DNA of 19,373 bases from an uncultured Dechloromonas sp. (GTDB lineage: Bacteria > Pseudomonadota > Gammaproteobacteria > Burkholderiales > Rhodocyclaceae): assembly GCA_946477505.1 (NCBI GenBank), contig CAMKYP010000017.1, forward strand, positions 1 to 19,373, read 5' to 3'. This document shows positions 10,867-17,515 of the stretch, piece after piece. The notes beneath the pieces were generated by a model that ran no database searches, was not told the DNA's origin, and was given only the letters and a program-made list of their open reading frames with translations. How positions within the stretch are numbered: position 1 is the stretch's first letter; each line of letters opens with the position of its first letter. A program made the translations under genes and the position numbers.

Positions 10867-10951
10867 GCCCAGGTGGCGAAATTGGTAGACGCACCAGATT
10901 TAGGTTCTGGCGTAGCAATACGTGGGGGTTCGAGTCCCTTCCTGGGCACCA
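10867..10951 (+). tRNA. tRNA-Leu (anticodon UAG)
   Basis: This 85-base class II tRNA includes an encoded CCA. The acceptor stem is GCCCAGG/CCTGGGC. The anticodon stem is CCAGA/TCTGG with loop TTTAGGT, so the anticodon is TAG (10901-10903), reading CUA and related Leu codons. It has a long variable arm and T-loop GGTTCGAGTC. It is transcribed divergently from hpnC and has its own terminator about 35 bases on. Confidence 0.97.
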
Positions 10952-10986
10952 TCAAGCAGTTGTTCATTGTCGTTGTCAGTCCATTG

Positions 10987-11009
10987 AACCTGCCACGTGC
11001 GGGTTTTTT
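10987..11009 (+). terminator. Intrinsic terminator after tRNA-Leu
   Basis: A 7-bp stem AACCTGC/GCGGGTT (one G-T pair) with loop CACGT is followed by six T residues on the plus strand (11004-11009). It ends 10 bases before the convergent hipA stop codon. Confidence 0.75.
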
Positions 11010-11019
11010 ATTGGCGGTT

Positions 11020-12303
11020 TCAAAGCGGGCTGAATTGTCGCCCGATTCGCGCGATTTCGTTCCCATCGACACCTGCCGCTTCGGCAAATGCAGGCCAGCG
11101 GGCAATGGCCGACTTGACTTCCCGGATTACCTGTTTGGCCGGCCCGATGCCGAAACGGTCGGCGATGGCCAGGCAATCGGCTTGCGTTATGGCGGAAAAA
11201 CGGCCGCCGACGCCCATCAGGTGCTGGTAGGTCCATTCCCCTTGCGGATTGTAGGCGTGGGTCACGTCGTAAGCCGGGGCCAATTCCCATTGGCCGCCCT
11301 GGCGGAGCAGGAAGGAAAAATTCTTGCTGTGGTCGTCGCAGTTCGCCGCCATGATGTTGAAGGCCATGCGGCGGAAGGCTTCGGTGAGCGCTTCGTGGCC
11401 GAGGCGCAACTGCACGATGGTCAGGAACAGTTGGCTGTAGTCGTGCGTCGCCTTCTGCTTGTAGTCGAGGTGGGCTATGGCGCACAGCGTCTGCATGTGA
11501 TGCTTGCGATTGCCGTCGCGGTCGAAACGGCGCGTCATGAAGTGGGCGCGGCCATTCTCCTCGAGCAGGCGGCAGGGCATCATGGTCATGCCGGCTTCCC
11601 GGGCCATCAGCGAATAGGCGTACTCGATGCGGCCATAGTCCTGCGAAGCCCCCGGCTCATTGTCCTTGCCCATGCCGTCGAACTTGAGCAGCCAGTGTTC
11701 GAAGCCGTCCTCGACGTCGAACTGGCCGGCCCGGATTTCGTCGGTGGCCGGGTTCCAGGCGATGGCTGCCTTGGCCCGTGCACCGCCGGCTGAGGTGCCG
11801 ACCTGGATGATCTGGGCCAGCGCGGCCTTGGCATGTGTATCGGTGTCTATTTCGCCGTGCACGGCCTGGCGGGCGCTGTCGACCAGCTTCGAGAGCTTGA
11901 TCGCGGTCTGGCTGGCGACGTTGGGGCCACGCGTCGGACGGAATTCGAGGGCACCCATGCCGCGTTTGCCCATGTAGGCCAATCGGTCAAGCGGCGTGAT
12001 CGCCGACTTCGCCACGCCCTTGCCGGCCATCCAGGCGTCGATCAGGCTGTTGCCGAAGTCGTCGGGAAGCGCATCGGCCAGCAGGGCGGGCAGGCGCTTG
12101 AAACTGGCTTCTGGCAGGTCGGTGAAGATGAAGGGCTCGCGGGCTTTGGCGAGCGGCATGGTCAGTGGTGACAGGTCAATGCCGGAGGCAACGAAGCGCG
12201 GATCATATTCGAAGGCGTAATAGCCCAGCCTGGGGTCGAGAGCGACGGCGCCGACGGTTTGCCCCCAGATGCGGACTTCGATGGCGTGAACGGGACGATA
12301 CAT
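11020..12303 (-). CDS. hipA: HipA-family serine/threonine kinase toxin
   Basis: HipA toxins are kinases; E. coli HipA phosphorylates glutamyl-tRNA synthetase and causes growth arrest and persistence. The 427-aa protein (E. coli 440) has the N-terminal couple_hipA region (about 8-120). The glycine-rich loop GTSAGGARAKA (169-179) contains the likely autophosphorylation serine S171. The ATP-binding lysine is in WLLKFDG (K207). The catalytic loop is NCDDHSKN (D323, N328) and the metal-binding motif is PAYDVTHAY (D346). All kinase residues are present, so the toxin looks active. The gene starts 2 bases after the antitoxin stop. Its actual target is unknown. Confidence 0.94.
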   Translation of the reverse strand: MYRPVHAIEVRIWGQTVGAVALDPRLGYYAFEYDPRFVASGIDLSPLTMPLAKAREPFIFTDLPEASFKRLPALLADALPDDFGNSLIDAWMAGKGVAKSAITPLDRLAYMGKRGMGALEFRPTRGPNVASQTAIKLSKLVDSARQAVHGEIDTDTHAKAALAQIIQVGTSAGGARAKAAIAWNPATDEIRAGQFDVEDGFEHWLLKFDGMGKDNEPGASQDYGRIEYAYSLMAREAGMTMMPCRLLEENGRAHFMTRRFDRDGNRKHHMQTLCAIAHLDYKQKATHDYSQLFLTIVQLRLGHEALTEAFRRMAFNIMAANCDDHSKNFSFLLRQGGQWELAPAYDVTHAYNPQGEWTYQHLMGVGGRFSAITQADCLAIADRFGIGPAKQVIREVKSAIARWPAFAEAAGVDGNEIARIGRQFSPL

Positions 12304-12305
12304 GC

Positions 12306-12617
12306 TTATTCGGCTTTTGGCTTGCGGGGGCGCGAAGCGCGCTGACGTACAGGTTGCGTCTTGAGCATTTGCAGCGGGCTAATCGAAACGTTCGGAGCCA
12401 GGGTTTCCAGCCAGGCGGCACGGTCAAGCGCACGCAGGGTCTTGATCAGCGTTTTCAAGGTTGCTCCTTTGCCGGATTCGAGATTTTTCAGCGCGCTCAG
12501 GCCAATTCCCGCTCGCCTGGCTAGCGACTGCTGGTCAAGATTGGCGCGCAGACGGAGCTGGCGGACTTGTTCCCCCAGGTCGGCTTCCCAGTCTTCTGTT
12601 TGTTTAATTATTTCCAT
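12306..12617 (-). CDS. hipB: HipB-like antitoxin, XRE-family DNA-binding protein
   Basis: This 103-aa protein has a Cro/C1-type helix-turn-helix at about residues 15-67 (QQSLARRAGIGLSALKNLES core). It has a basic C-terminal tail (RQRASRPRKPKAE), unlike the Trp-ended tail of E. coli HipB. HipB proteins bind their toxin and repress the operon. It is directly upstream of hipA with a 2-base gap. No clear Shine-Dalgarno precedes the ATG at 12617; a palindrome covers the start codon instead. Confidence 0.9.
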   Translation of the reverse strand: MEIIKQTEDWEADLGEQVRQLRLRANLDQQSLARRAGIGLSALKNLESGKGATLKTLIKTLRALDRAAWLETLAPNVSISPLQMLKTQPVRQRASRPRKPKAE

Positions 12618-12679
12618 TTAATGGATGCTTAAAAATCCGATATCTATTGATTTATATACTATGGACTTAAAAGCGTCTA
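12613..12679 (-). promoter_or_regulatory. hipBA promoter with candidate HipB operators
   Basis: On the minus strand there is a -10-like TATAAA (12656-12651) and, 17 bases upstream, TAGACG (12679-12674) as a -35. The plus strand shows a perfect 13-base palindrome TCCATTTAATGGA (12613-12625) over the hipB start. It also shows GGAT-N8-ATCC (12623-12638), and the related elements TGGATGCTTAAAA (12622-12634) and TGGACTTAAAA (12662-12672). The second element sits between -35 and -10. E. coli HipB binds inverted TATCC/GGATA halves with an 8-base spacer. Operator function here is inferred. Confidence 0.5.
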
Positions 12680-13678
12680 TTAATTTTTCTGTTCGCTATC
12701 AATGTTCAGGATTTCACTGAAGAACTGGCCGGCAGGCAAGCGAAAGCCAGCTGCATTGGGGTGTCCGCCGCCGCCGTAACGCGCAGCAATCACCGAGACA
12801 TCCGGGGCGCTTCCCTTTGAGCGCAGCGATGCCTTGATCTCGCCGTCGCCGGACAACTGCCAGACAAGGCCGAAACTCGCACCTCTTTCGGCCAGCAGGT
12901 TGCCTAGTTCAGACGCAAACAGCGCATTGGCATTCACCGCCAGGCCGCTGACGGCGAGCCAGCTCTGTCCGCCCGAACTGATGATGCTCTGTCCGTGGCG
13001 AACGGCCTGCAGGGCATCGACCGGTTCGCCGCGCAGTTGGGCCGGCTGGCACAGGCTGCCTTGAGCCAGCCTTTCAATTTCGCGCTGGAAGAATATTTCG
13101 ATGGCAGTTCCCGATTTGATCATCTCCAGGTAGCGCTCTGCCGATTCATCGCCGATTGAGACAATCAGTGCATGCCATGTCTCCAGATCGAAAGGCATCA
13201 GTCGCAATGCCCGGCAGAAAGCGCGCGTGCCGGGCAGTGCAAAGCGCCACATGTCCAGGTCTTCGATGTGCTGGATGGCAAGCGGTACCGGAGTGTCCGG
13301 GTGGAAATGCTCCCATGCCATGCGGGCGCCGGACTTGTTCAGGTCGAAGTGGATGCTGAGTGGCAGCGTCGGGTGATGGAAATGAAACCCCTTGTCATCC
13401 TGCAGGGCCGGAGCCGACCATTCCTTCAGCGCCGATGCATGGTGGTCGATCTGGGTGACCGAGCGGGCTATTCTGGCCATGTTTTTCAACAATGCCGGGG
13501 GGAACGAAAAGTCGAGAATGACCACATCGTGCCCGGCCACCTCTTCCATGTTCCAGGGGGCGCCATGATGCATGGGGCGATAGGTGGCGGTATTTTCATA
13601 GTGCCGCCAGGCGGCGTAAGCCGCGCCGAAGCCATCCAGGCAGTCGGCGTGGTAAAAAATGGTGACGGGGTGTCCCAT
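12680..13678 (-). CDS. DHH-family phosphoesterase
   Basis: This 332-aa protein carries the DHH phosphoesterase motifs: HADCLDGFGAA (H10, D12, D15), LDFSFP (D56), IDHHAS (D78, H79, H80) and a C-terminal DHHA1-type GGGGHPNAAG (302-311). Family members are Mn-dependent enzymes that cleave cyclic dinucleotides, nanoRNA, pAp or polyphosphate. The overall layout matches the uncharacterised DHH proteins of proteobacteria rather than GdpP or RecJ: it has no membrane, PAS or OB domain. The ATG at 13678 is 2 bases after the slyX stop; a longer reading frame upstream only overlaps slyX. Substrate unknown. Confidence 0.85.
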   Translation of the reverse strand: MGHPVTIFYHADCLDGFGAAYAAWRHYENTATYRPMHHGAPWNMEEVAGHDVVILDFSFPPALLKNMARIARSVTQIDHHASALKEWSAPALQDDKGFHFHHPTLPLSIHFDLNKSGARMAWEHFHPDTPVPLAIQHIEDLDMWRFALPGTRAFCRALRLMPFDLETWHALIVSIGDESAERYLEMIKSGTAIEIFFQREIERLAQGSLCQPAQLRGEPVDALQAVRHGQSIISSGGQSWLAVSGLAVNANALFASELGNLLAERGASFGLVWQLSGDGEIKASLRSKGSAPDVSVIAARYGGGGHPNAAGFRLPAGQFFSEILNIDSEQKN

Positions 13679-13680
13679 GC

Positions 13681-13881
13681 TCAATAGTGTGGTGGAATCT
13701 CGTCCCGCAGGCTGCGGAACTCCTGAGGCTGGCTGCTCTGAATCTGCTCGCGGAGGCTGCGCAATTCCTTTGCCAGCAGGTCGATCTGCTGTTGTTGGCG
13801 AAAAACGGTACGGTTGAGTTCCTCGACCAGATCTTCGGTGTAGCTGATCTTGATTTCCAGTTCGGTGATGCGTGATTCCAC
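13681..13881 (-). CDS. slyX: SlyX family protein
   Basis: This is a 66-aa small coiled-coil protein with the SlyX pattern: ESRITELEIKISYTEDLVEE at the N-terminus, then a heptad-rich RQQQQIDLLAKELRSLREQI and a PPHY C-terminus (residues 63-66). The start is GTG at 13881, preceded by AAGGAAG at good spacing; there is no nearby ATG. SlyX has no settled function. It sits between a small membrane protein gene and the DHH gene with gaps of 9 and 2 bases. Confidence 0.92.
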   Translation of the reverse strand: MESRITELEIKISYTEDLVEELNRTVFRQQQQIDLLAKELRSLREQIQSSQPQEFRSLRDEIPPHY

Positions 13882-13890
13882 GTCGCTTCC

Positions 13891-14028
13891 TTATTTCTCG
13901 TTGCGCCAGTCGCGCAGGGTTTCCTTGGGGGGCGGCGGTGGTGTTTGATCGCGTTGTCGGATCAGGGGGAGTGCAGCTCCCAGGATGACGATGACGCAAA
14001 TGCCGAGCACAATCCATACGTTGCTCAT
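13891..14028 (-). CDS. Small single-pass membrane protein (45 aa, unknown)
   Basis: The peptide has a hydrophobic segment at about residues 4-23 (WIVLGICVIVILGAALPL), a polyproline run (PPPPP) and a charged end (ETLRDWRNEK). The ATG at 14028 has a strong GGAGAG site 7 bases upstream; a longer in-frame reading lacks one. It is the first gene of the operon with slyX and the DHH gene. I do not recognise a family. Confidence 0.7.
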   Translation of the reverse strand: MSNVWIVLGICVIVILGAALPLIRQRDQTPPPPPKETLRDWRNEK

Positions 14029-14090
14029 TGTTTCTCTCCTCGATGATTGATGCGAAGTGTACTGCGCTTCAAAAAAATCGCGAAAGGCTG

Positions 14091-14118
14091 TTGACAAGGG
14101 CGAATAAGGGTCTATAAT
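14091..14118 (+). promoter_or_regulatory. Consensus sigma-70 promoter of tRNA-Val
   Basis: The -35 TTGACA (14091-14096) and -10 TATAAT (14113-14118) are both perfect, spaced 16 bases. A GC-rich discriminator follows (GCGGCC), as expected for a stringently controlled stable-RNA promoter. The tRNA starts 13 bases after the -10. It may also supply transcripts that continue into thrS. Confidence 0.93.
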
Positions 14119-14130
14119 GCGGCCTTCTTC

Positions 14131-14207
14131 AGGCGGTTAGCTCAGTTGGTTAGAGCGCCACGTTGACATCGTGGAGGTCGTTGGTTCGATTCCAATACCG
14201 CCTACCA
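14131..14207 (+). tRNA. tRNA-Val (anticodon GAC)
   Basis: This 77-base tRNA has an encoded CCA. The acceptor stem is AGGCGGT/ACCGCCT, the D-arm contains AGCTCAGTTGGTTAGAGC, and the anticodon stem is CCACG/CGTGG with loop TTGACAT, so the anticodon is GAC (14165-14167) reading GUC/GUU. The T-arm is GTTGG/CCAAT with TTCGATT. Confidence 0.97.
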
Positions 14208-14227
14208 AATTCCTGATGAGGCTGATA

Positions 14228-14266
14228 ATGCAGTTCCGAACTTGCACCGAAGTTCAGAAACCGTAA
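14228..14266 (+). CDS. Candidate leader peptide upstream of thrS (12 aa)
   Basis: The frame reads MQFRTCTEVQKP followed by TAA. GAGG lies 6 bases before its ATG. It holds two Thr codons (ACT, ACC) separated by one Cys codon, within a 6-bp hairpin (GAACTT 14238-14243, AAGTTC 14250-14255). It sits between tRNA-Val and the terminator ahead of thrS. That is the position expected of an attenuation leader, but two Thr in twelve residues is weak enrichment and the frame could be chance. Confidence 0.35.
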   Translation: MQFRTCTEVQKP

Positions 14267-14287
14267 TCGAGTCAGCTATTCGTCAAC

Positions 14288-14319
14288 AAAAAAGTGCGGC
14301 TCGGACCGCACTTTTTTTT
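14288..14319 (+). terminator. Strong intrinsic terminator just before thrS (possible attenuator)
   Basis: The stem AAAAAAGTGCGG/CCGCACTTTTTT (12 bp, 6-base loop CTCGGA) is followed by T residues to 14319 (eight in a row). It ends 29 bases before the thrS ATG. It can be read as the end of the tRNA-Val transcript, or as an attenuator if thrS is transcribed from upstream. An alternative pairing exists: TCGAGTC (14267-14273) with GGCTCGG (14298-14304), 7 pairs including two G-U. Confidence 0.9.
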
Positions 14320-14348
14320 CGCCCAGATTTTTATCCAGAGATTTCGCC

Positions 14349-16265
14349 ATGCCTGATATCAAACTGCCCGATGGTTCCATCCGCTCCTACGAGCAAGCAG
14401 TCACCGTTGCTGAAGTCGCCGCCAGCATCGGCGCCGGTCTGGCGCGTGCCGCGCTGGCCGGTAAGGTCGATGGCGTTCTGGTTGATACCTCCTATTTGAT
14501 CGAGAAAAATGTCGATCTGGCGATCATCACCGAGCGCGATGCTGAAGGTGTTGAAGTCATTCGTCACTCGACGGCTCACCTGCTGGCTTACGCGGTCAAG
14601 GAGTTGTTCCCGGAAGCCCAGGTCACCATCGGTCCGGTCATCGAAAACGGCTTCTATTACGATTTCGCCTACAAGCGTCCGTTTACGCCGGAAGATCTGG
14701 TCGCTATCGAAAAGCGCATGGCTGAGTTGGCCAAGAAGGATATTCCGGTCAGCCGCGAAGTTTGGGGTCGCGACGAGGCGGTCAAGTTCTTCCTGGAGCA
14801 GGGCGAGAAGTACAAGGCCGAGCTGATCGGTGCCATTCCGGCCGGCGAGCAGGTCTCGCTCTACCGCGAGGGCGATTTCATCGACCTTTGCCGCGGCCCG
14901 CACGTGCCGTCCACCGGCAAGCTCAAGATCTTCAAGCTGATGAAGGTAGCTGGCGCCTACTGGCGCGGCGACCACCGCAACGAGCAGCTGCAGCGTATCT
15001 ACGGCACCGCCTGGGCGAAGAAGGAGGATCTCGACGCCTACCTGCACATGCTCGAAGAGGCCGAGAAGCGCGACCACCGCCGTCTGGGCAAGCAGTACGA
15101 CCTGTTCCACATGCAGGAAGAGGCGCCCGGCCTGGTGTTCTGGCACCCCAAGGGCTGGGCCGTCTGGCAGGAGATCGAGCAGTACATGCGCCGGGTCTAC
15201 CGCGACAACGGCTACCAGGAGGTGCGCTGCCCGCAGATCCTCGACAGGAGCCTGTGGGAGAAGTCCGGCCACTGGGAGCACTACAAGGACAACATGTTCA
15301 CCACCTCGTCGGAGAACCGCGACTACGCGGTGAAACCGATGAACTGTCCGGGCCATGTCCAGGTCTTCAACTCCGACCTGCGTTCCTACCGCGAACTGCC
15401 GCTGCGCTACGGCGAATTCGGCTCCTGCCATCGCAACGAGCCGACCGGCGCTTTGCACGGCCTCATGCGGGTGCGCGGCTTCGTCCAGGACGACGGCCAT
15501 ATCTTCTGCACCGAAGACCAGATCGAATCCGAAGTGACTGCTTTCAATGCGCTGGTCAAGAAGGTCTATGCCGATTTCGGCTTCCACGACGTCGCCGTCA
15601 AGCTGGCCTTGCGTCCGGATAGCCGCGTCGGTTCCGACGAGGTCTGGGATAAGGCCGAGGATGCCCTGCGCCAGGGCTTGCGCGCTTCCGGTCTGGAATG
15701 GACGGAGCTGCCGGGCGAGGGCGCCTTCTATGGTCCGAAGATCGAATTCCACATCAAGGACGCCATCGGTCGTACTTGGCAGTGCGGCACCATCCAGGTC
15801 GATTTCTCGATGCCGGGTCGTCTTGGTGCCGAATATGTGGCCGGCAATGACGAGCGCAAGGTGCCAGTCATGTTGCACCGCGCCATCCTCGGCTCGCTCG
15901 AGCGCTTCATCGGTATCCTGATTGAGAACTTCGCCGGGGCCTTGCCGCTGTGGCTGGCGCCGGTGCAGGCGGTGGTGCTGAATATCTCCGAAAAGCAGGC
16001 CGATTACGCCGCCGATGTTGCGCAAAAGCTGCATCAGGCAGGTTTCAGGGCCGAGGCGGATTTGCGTAATGAGAAAATTACCTATAAAATTCGCGAACAT
16101 AGCTTGAACCGGCTGCCTTATCAGCTTGTTGTAGGCGATAAGGAAAAGGCGGACGGACTGGTGGCCGTGCGTACACGCGGTGGTCAGGATCTCGGACAGA
16201 TGACTGTCGAGGCGCTGATCAAGCGACTCCAAGGGGAAGTCGCGGCGCGTAGTGGCACGGCTTAA
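14349..16265 (+). CDS. thrS: Threonyl-tRNA synthetase
   Basis: ThrRS charges tRNA-Thr in the cytoplasm and edits mis-charged Ser. The 638-aa protein has the family length. It has an N-terminal TGS domain (about 1-62), then the editing domain with HSTAHLLAYAVK (H73, H77). The class II catalytic core follows, with zinc ligands C333 (MNCPGH), H384 (QDDGHIFC) and H510 (MLHRAILGS). The C-terminal anticodon-binding domain starts near 535. The ribosome site before the ATG is weak. It heads the thrS-infC-rpmI-rplT-pheST cluster. Confidence 0.98.
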   Translation: MPDIKLPDGSIRSYEQAVTVAEVAASIGAGLARAALAGKVDGVLVDTSYLIEKNVDLAIITERDAEGVEVIRHSTAHLLAYAVKELFPEAQVTIGPVIENGFYYDFAYKRPFTPEDLVAIEKRMAELAKKDIPVSREVWGRDEAVKFFLEQGEKYKAELIGAIPAGEQVSLYREGDFIDLCRGPHVPSTGKLKIFKLMKVAGAYWRGDHRNEQLQRIYGTAWAKKEDLDAYLHMLEEAEKRDHRRLGKQYDLFHMQEEAPGLVFWHPKGWAVWQEIEQYMRRVYRDNGYQEVRCPQILDRSLWEKSGHWEHYKDNMFTTSSENRDYAVKPMNCPGHVQVFNSDLRSYRELPLRYGEFGSCHRNEPTGALHGLMRVRGFVQDDGHIFCTEDQIESEVTAFNALVKKVYADFGFHDVAVKLALRPDSRVGSDEVWDKAEDALRQGLRASGLEWTELPGEGAFYGPKIEFHIKDAIGRTWQCGTIQVDFSMPGRLGAEYVAGNDERKVPVMLHRAILGSLERFIGILIENFAGALPLWLAPVQAVVLNISEKQADYAADVAQKLHQAGFRAEADLRNEKITYKIREHSLNRLPYQLVVGDKEKADGLVAVRTRGGQDLGQMTVEALIKRLQGEVAARSGTA

Positions 16266-16290
16266 TTATTGATATTTCGGGGGTTTTACC

Positions 16291-16812
16291 ATCGCTCAGA
16301 ACAAGGCCCATCGTTTAAACGATGAGATCACGGTGCCGGAGATTCGTCTCCAGGGTGTTGAAGGTGAGCAGCTAGGGATTGTGAATATCCGTACTGCGTT
16401 GCAGATGGCCGAGGAAGCCGGGGTTGACCTGGTCGAGATCGCGCCGACGGCAAAGCCGCCTGTCTGCCGCATCATGGATTACGGCAAGTTCAAGTACCAG
16501 GAGCAGAAGCGCGCTCACGAAGCGAAGCTGAAGCAGAAACAGGTGCAGGTCAAGGAAATCAAACTGCGCCCGGGTACCGACGAGAACGACTATCAGATCA
16601 AGCTCAGGAATATGACGCGTTTCCTGGAAGAAGGCGACAAGGTCAAAGTGACCTTGCGCTTCCGGGGCCGCGAAATGGCGCACCAGGAATTCGGCATGCG
16701 CCAGCTGGAACGAATCAAGGCGGATCTCGAGGCCGTTGGTGCCGTCGAGCAGATGCCGAAGATGGAAGGCCGTCAGATGATCATGATCATCGGGCCGGCA
16801 AAGAAAAAGTAA
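16291..16812 (+). CDS. infC: Translation initiation factor IF-3 (ATC start)
   Basis: IF-3 prevents premature 50S joining and proofreads the start codon. From the ATC at 16291 the product is 173 aa (E. coli 180), beginning with AQNKAHRLNDEITVPEIRL (initiator Met assumed). It contains the family segments GVEGEQLGIV, VDLVEIAP, PPVCRIMDYGKFKYQ and VKVTLRFRGREM. A GGGGG ribosome site lies about 6 bases upstream. The first GTG in frame (16333) would delete the conserved N-terminal part, so it is rejected. IF-3 discriminates against non-canonical starts, and rare infC start codons give autoregulation in E. coli. Confidence 0.95.
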   Translation: MAQNKAHRLNDEITVPEIRLQGVEGEQLGIVNIRTALQMAEEAGVDLVEIAPTAKPPVCRIMDYGKFKYQEQKRAHEAKLKQKQVQVKEIKLRPGTDENDYQIKLRNMTRFLEEGDKVKVTLRFRGREMAHQEFGMRQLERIKADLEAVGAVEQMPKMEGRQMIMIIGPAKKK

Positions 16813-16822
16813 GTAGTAAAGC

Positions 16823-16871
16823 AGCACCCATACAAGTGCTTTCGGGTAGTACAAGCGTTCCCGCCGGGAAC
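16823..16871 (+). promoter_or_regulatory. Two hairpins in the rpmI leader
   Basis: AGCAC (16823-16827) pairs with GTGCT (16836-16840). GTTCCC (16857-16862) pairs with GGGAAC (16866-16871) across a 3-base loop. They occupy the 91-base infC-rpmI gap, before the AAGGAG site of rpmI. In E. coli ribosomal protein L20 represses rpmI-rplT translation by binding the rpmI leader. A similar role here is inferred from position only. Confidence 0.35.
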
Positions 16872-16903
16872 CACCTGACGGCATGACATTAAGGAGCATT
16901 CAA

Positions 16904-17101
16904 ATGCCCAAGATGAAGACCAAAAGCAGCGCCAAGAAGCGCTTTTCGGTCCGCGCTGGTGGTTCCATCAAGCGTGGCCAAGCCTTCAAGCGTCACATCC
17001 TGACCAAGAAGACCACCAAAGTGAAGCGTCACCTGCGCGGTGCTACTGCTGTTCACGAGCGCGACGTCGCATCCGTCCGCGCCATGATGCCCTACGCGTA
17101 A
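16904..17101 (+). CDS. rpmI: 50S ribosomal protein L35
   Basis: This 65-aa basic protein starts MPKMKTKSSAKKRFSVRAGG and has GQAFKRHILTKKTTKVKRHL, the usual L35 sequence and length. The ATG follows AAGGAG by 7 bases; an upstream in-frame ATG has no good site. It is placed 11 bases before rplT. Confidence 0.98.
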   Translation: MPKMKTKSSAKKRFSVRAGGSIKRGQAFKRHILTKKTTKVKRHLRGATAVHERDVASVRAMMPYA

Positions 17102-17112
17102 GGAGATAGAAC

Positions 17113-17472
17113 ATGTCCCGAGTTAAACGTGGTGTAACGGCTCGCGCCCGTCACAAAAAGGTTCTCGTTCAGGCCAAGGGTTACCGCGGTCGTCGCAAGA
17201 ATGTATATCGCATCGCCAAACAGGCGGTGATGAAGGCCGGTCAGTACCAGTACCGTGACCGTCGTCAACGCAAGCGTCAGTTCCGTTCCTTGTGGATCGC
17301 CCGTATCAATGCCGCCGCTCGCGAGCTGGGCATGAAGTACAGCACCTTCATGAACGGCCTGAAGAAGGCCAACATCGAAGTCGACCGCAAGGTTCTGGCC
17401 GATCTGGCCGTCTTCGATCAGCCGGCGTTTGCCGCTCTGGCCGCCCAGGCCAAGGCCAAGCTCGGCGCCTGA
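17113..17472 (+). CDS. rplT: 50S ribosomal protein L20
   Basis: This 119-aa protein begins MSRVKRGVTARARHKKVL and contains AKGYRGRRKNVYRIAKQAV and RRQRKRQFRSLWIARINAA, all typical of L20. L20 is needed early in 50S assembly and in E. coli represses its own operon. AAGGAG precedes the ATG. The stop codon lies 16 bases before the terminator stem. Confidence 0.98.
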   Translation: MSRVKRGVTARARHKKVLVQAKGYRGRRKNVYRIAKQAVMKAGQYQYRDRRQRKRQFRSLWIARINAAARELGMKYSTFMNGLKKANIEVDRKVLADLAVFDQPAFAALAAQAKAKLGA

Positions 17473-17487
17473 GCTTAAGCTCTTGAA

Positions 17488-17515
17488 AAAAAAGGAGGCG
17501 CAAGCCTCCTTTTTT
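17488..17515 (+). terminator. Intrinsic terminator between rplT and pheS
   Basis: The stem AAAAAAGGAGGC/GCCTCCTTTTTT (12 bp) has a GCAA tetraloop and six T residues at the end. It separates rplT from pheS, whose ATG is 42 bases on. In E. coli the pheST attenuator has a Phe-rich leader peptide (pheM) here; there is no room for one between this stem and rplT. Confidence 0.92.

Noticed and set aside
10867..10951. tRNA-Leu as an integration site for an island carrying hipBA
   Set aside because: No copy of the tRNA 3' end, integrase or other mobile gene was found in the window.
13679..14017. Upstream extension of the DHH gene by about 113 codons
   Set aside because: It overlaps slyX and the small membrane gene and has no family similarity; the DHH motif starts 10 residues after the chosen ATG.
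14331..16232. A 633-codon open frame on the minus strand opposite thrS
   Set aside because: It mirrors thrS, which has all family motifs. Long antisense frames are expected in GC-rich codon-biased genes.
17471..17482. Perfect 12-base palindrome GAGCTTAAGCTC over the rplT stop
   Set aside because: Short and next to a terminator; no reason to give it a separate role.
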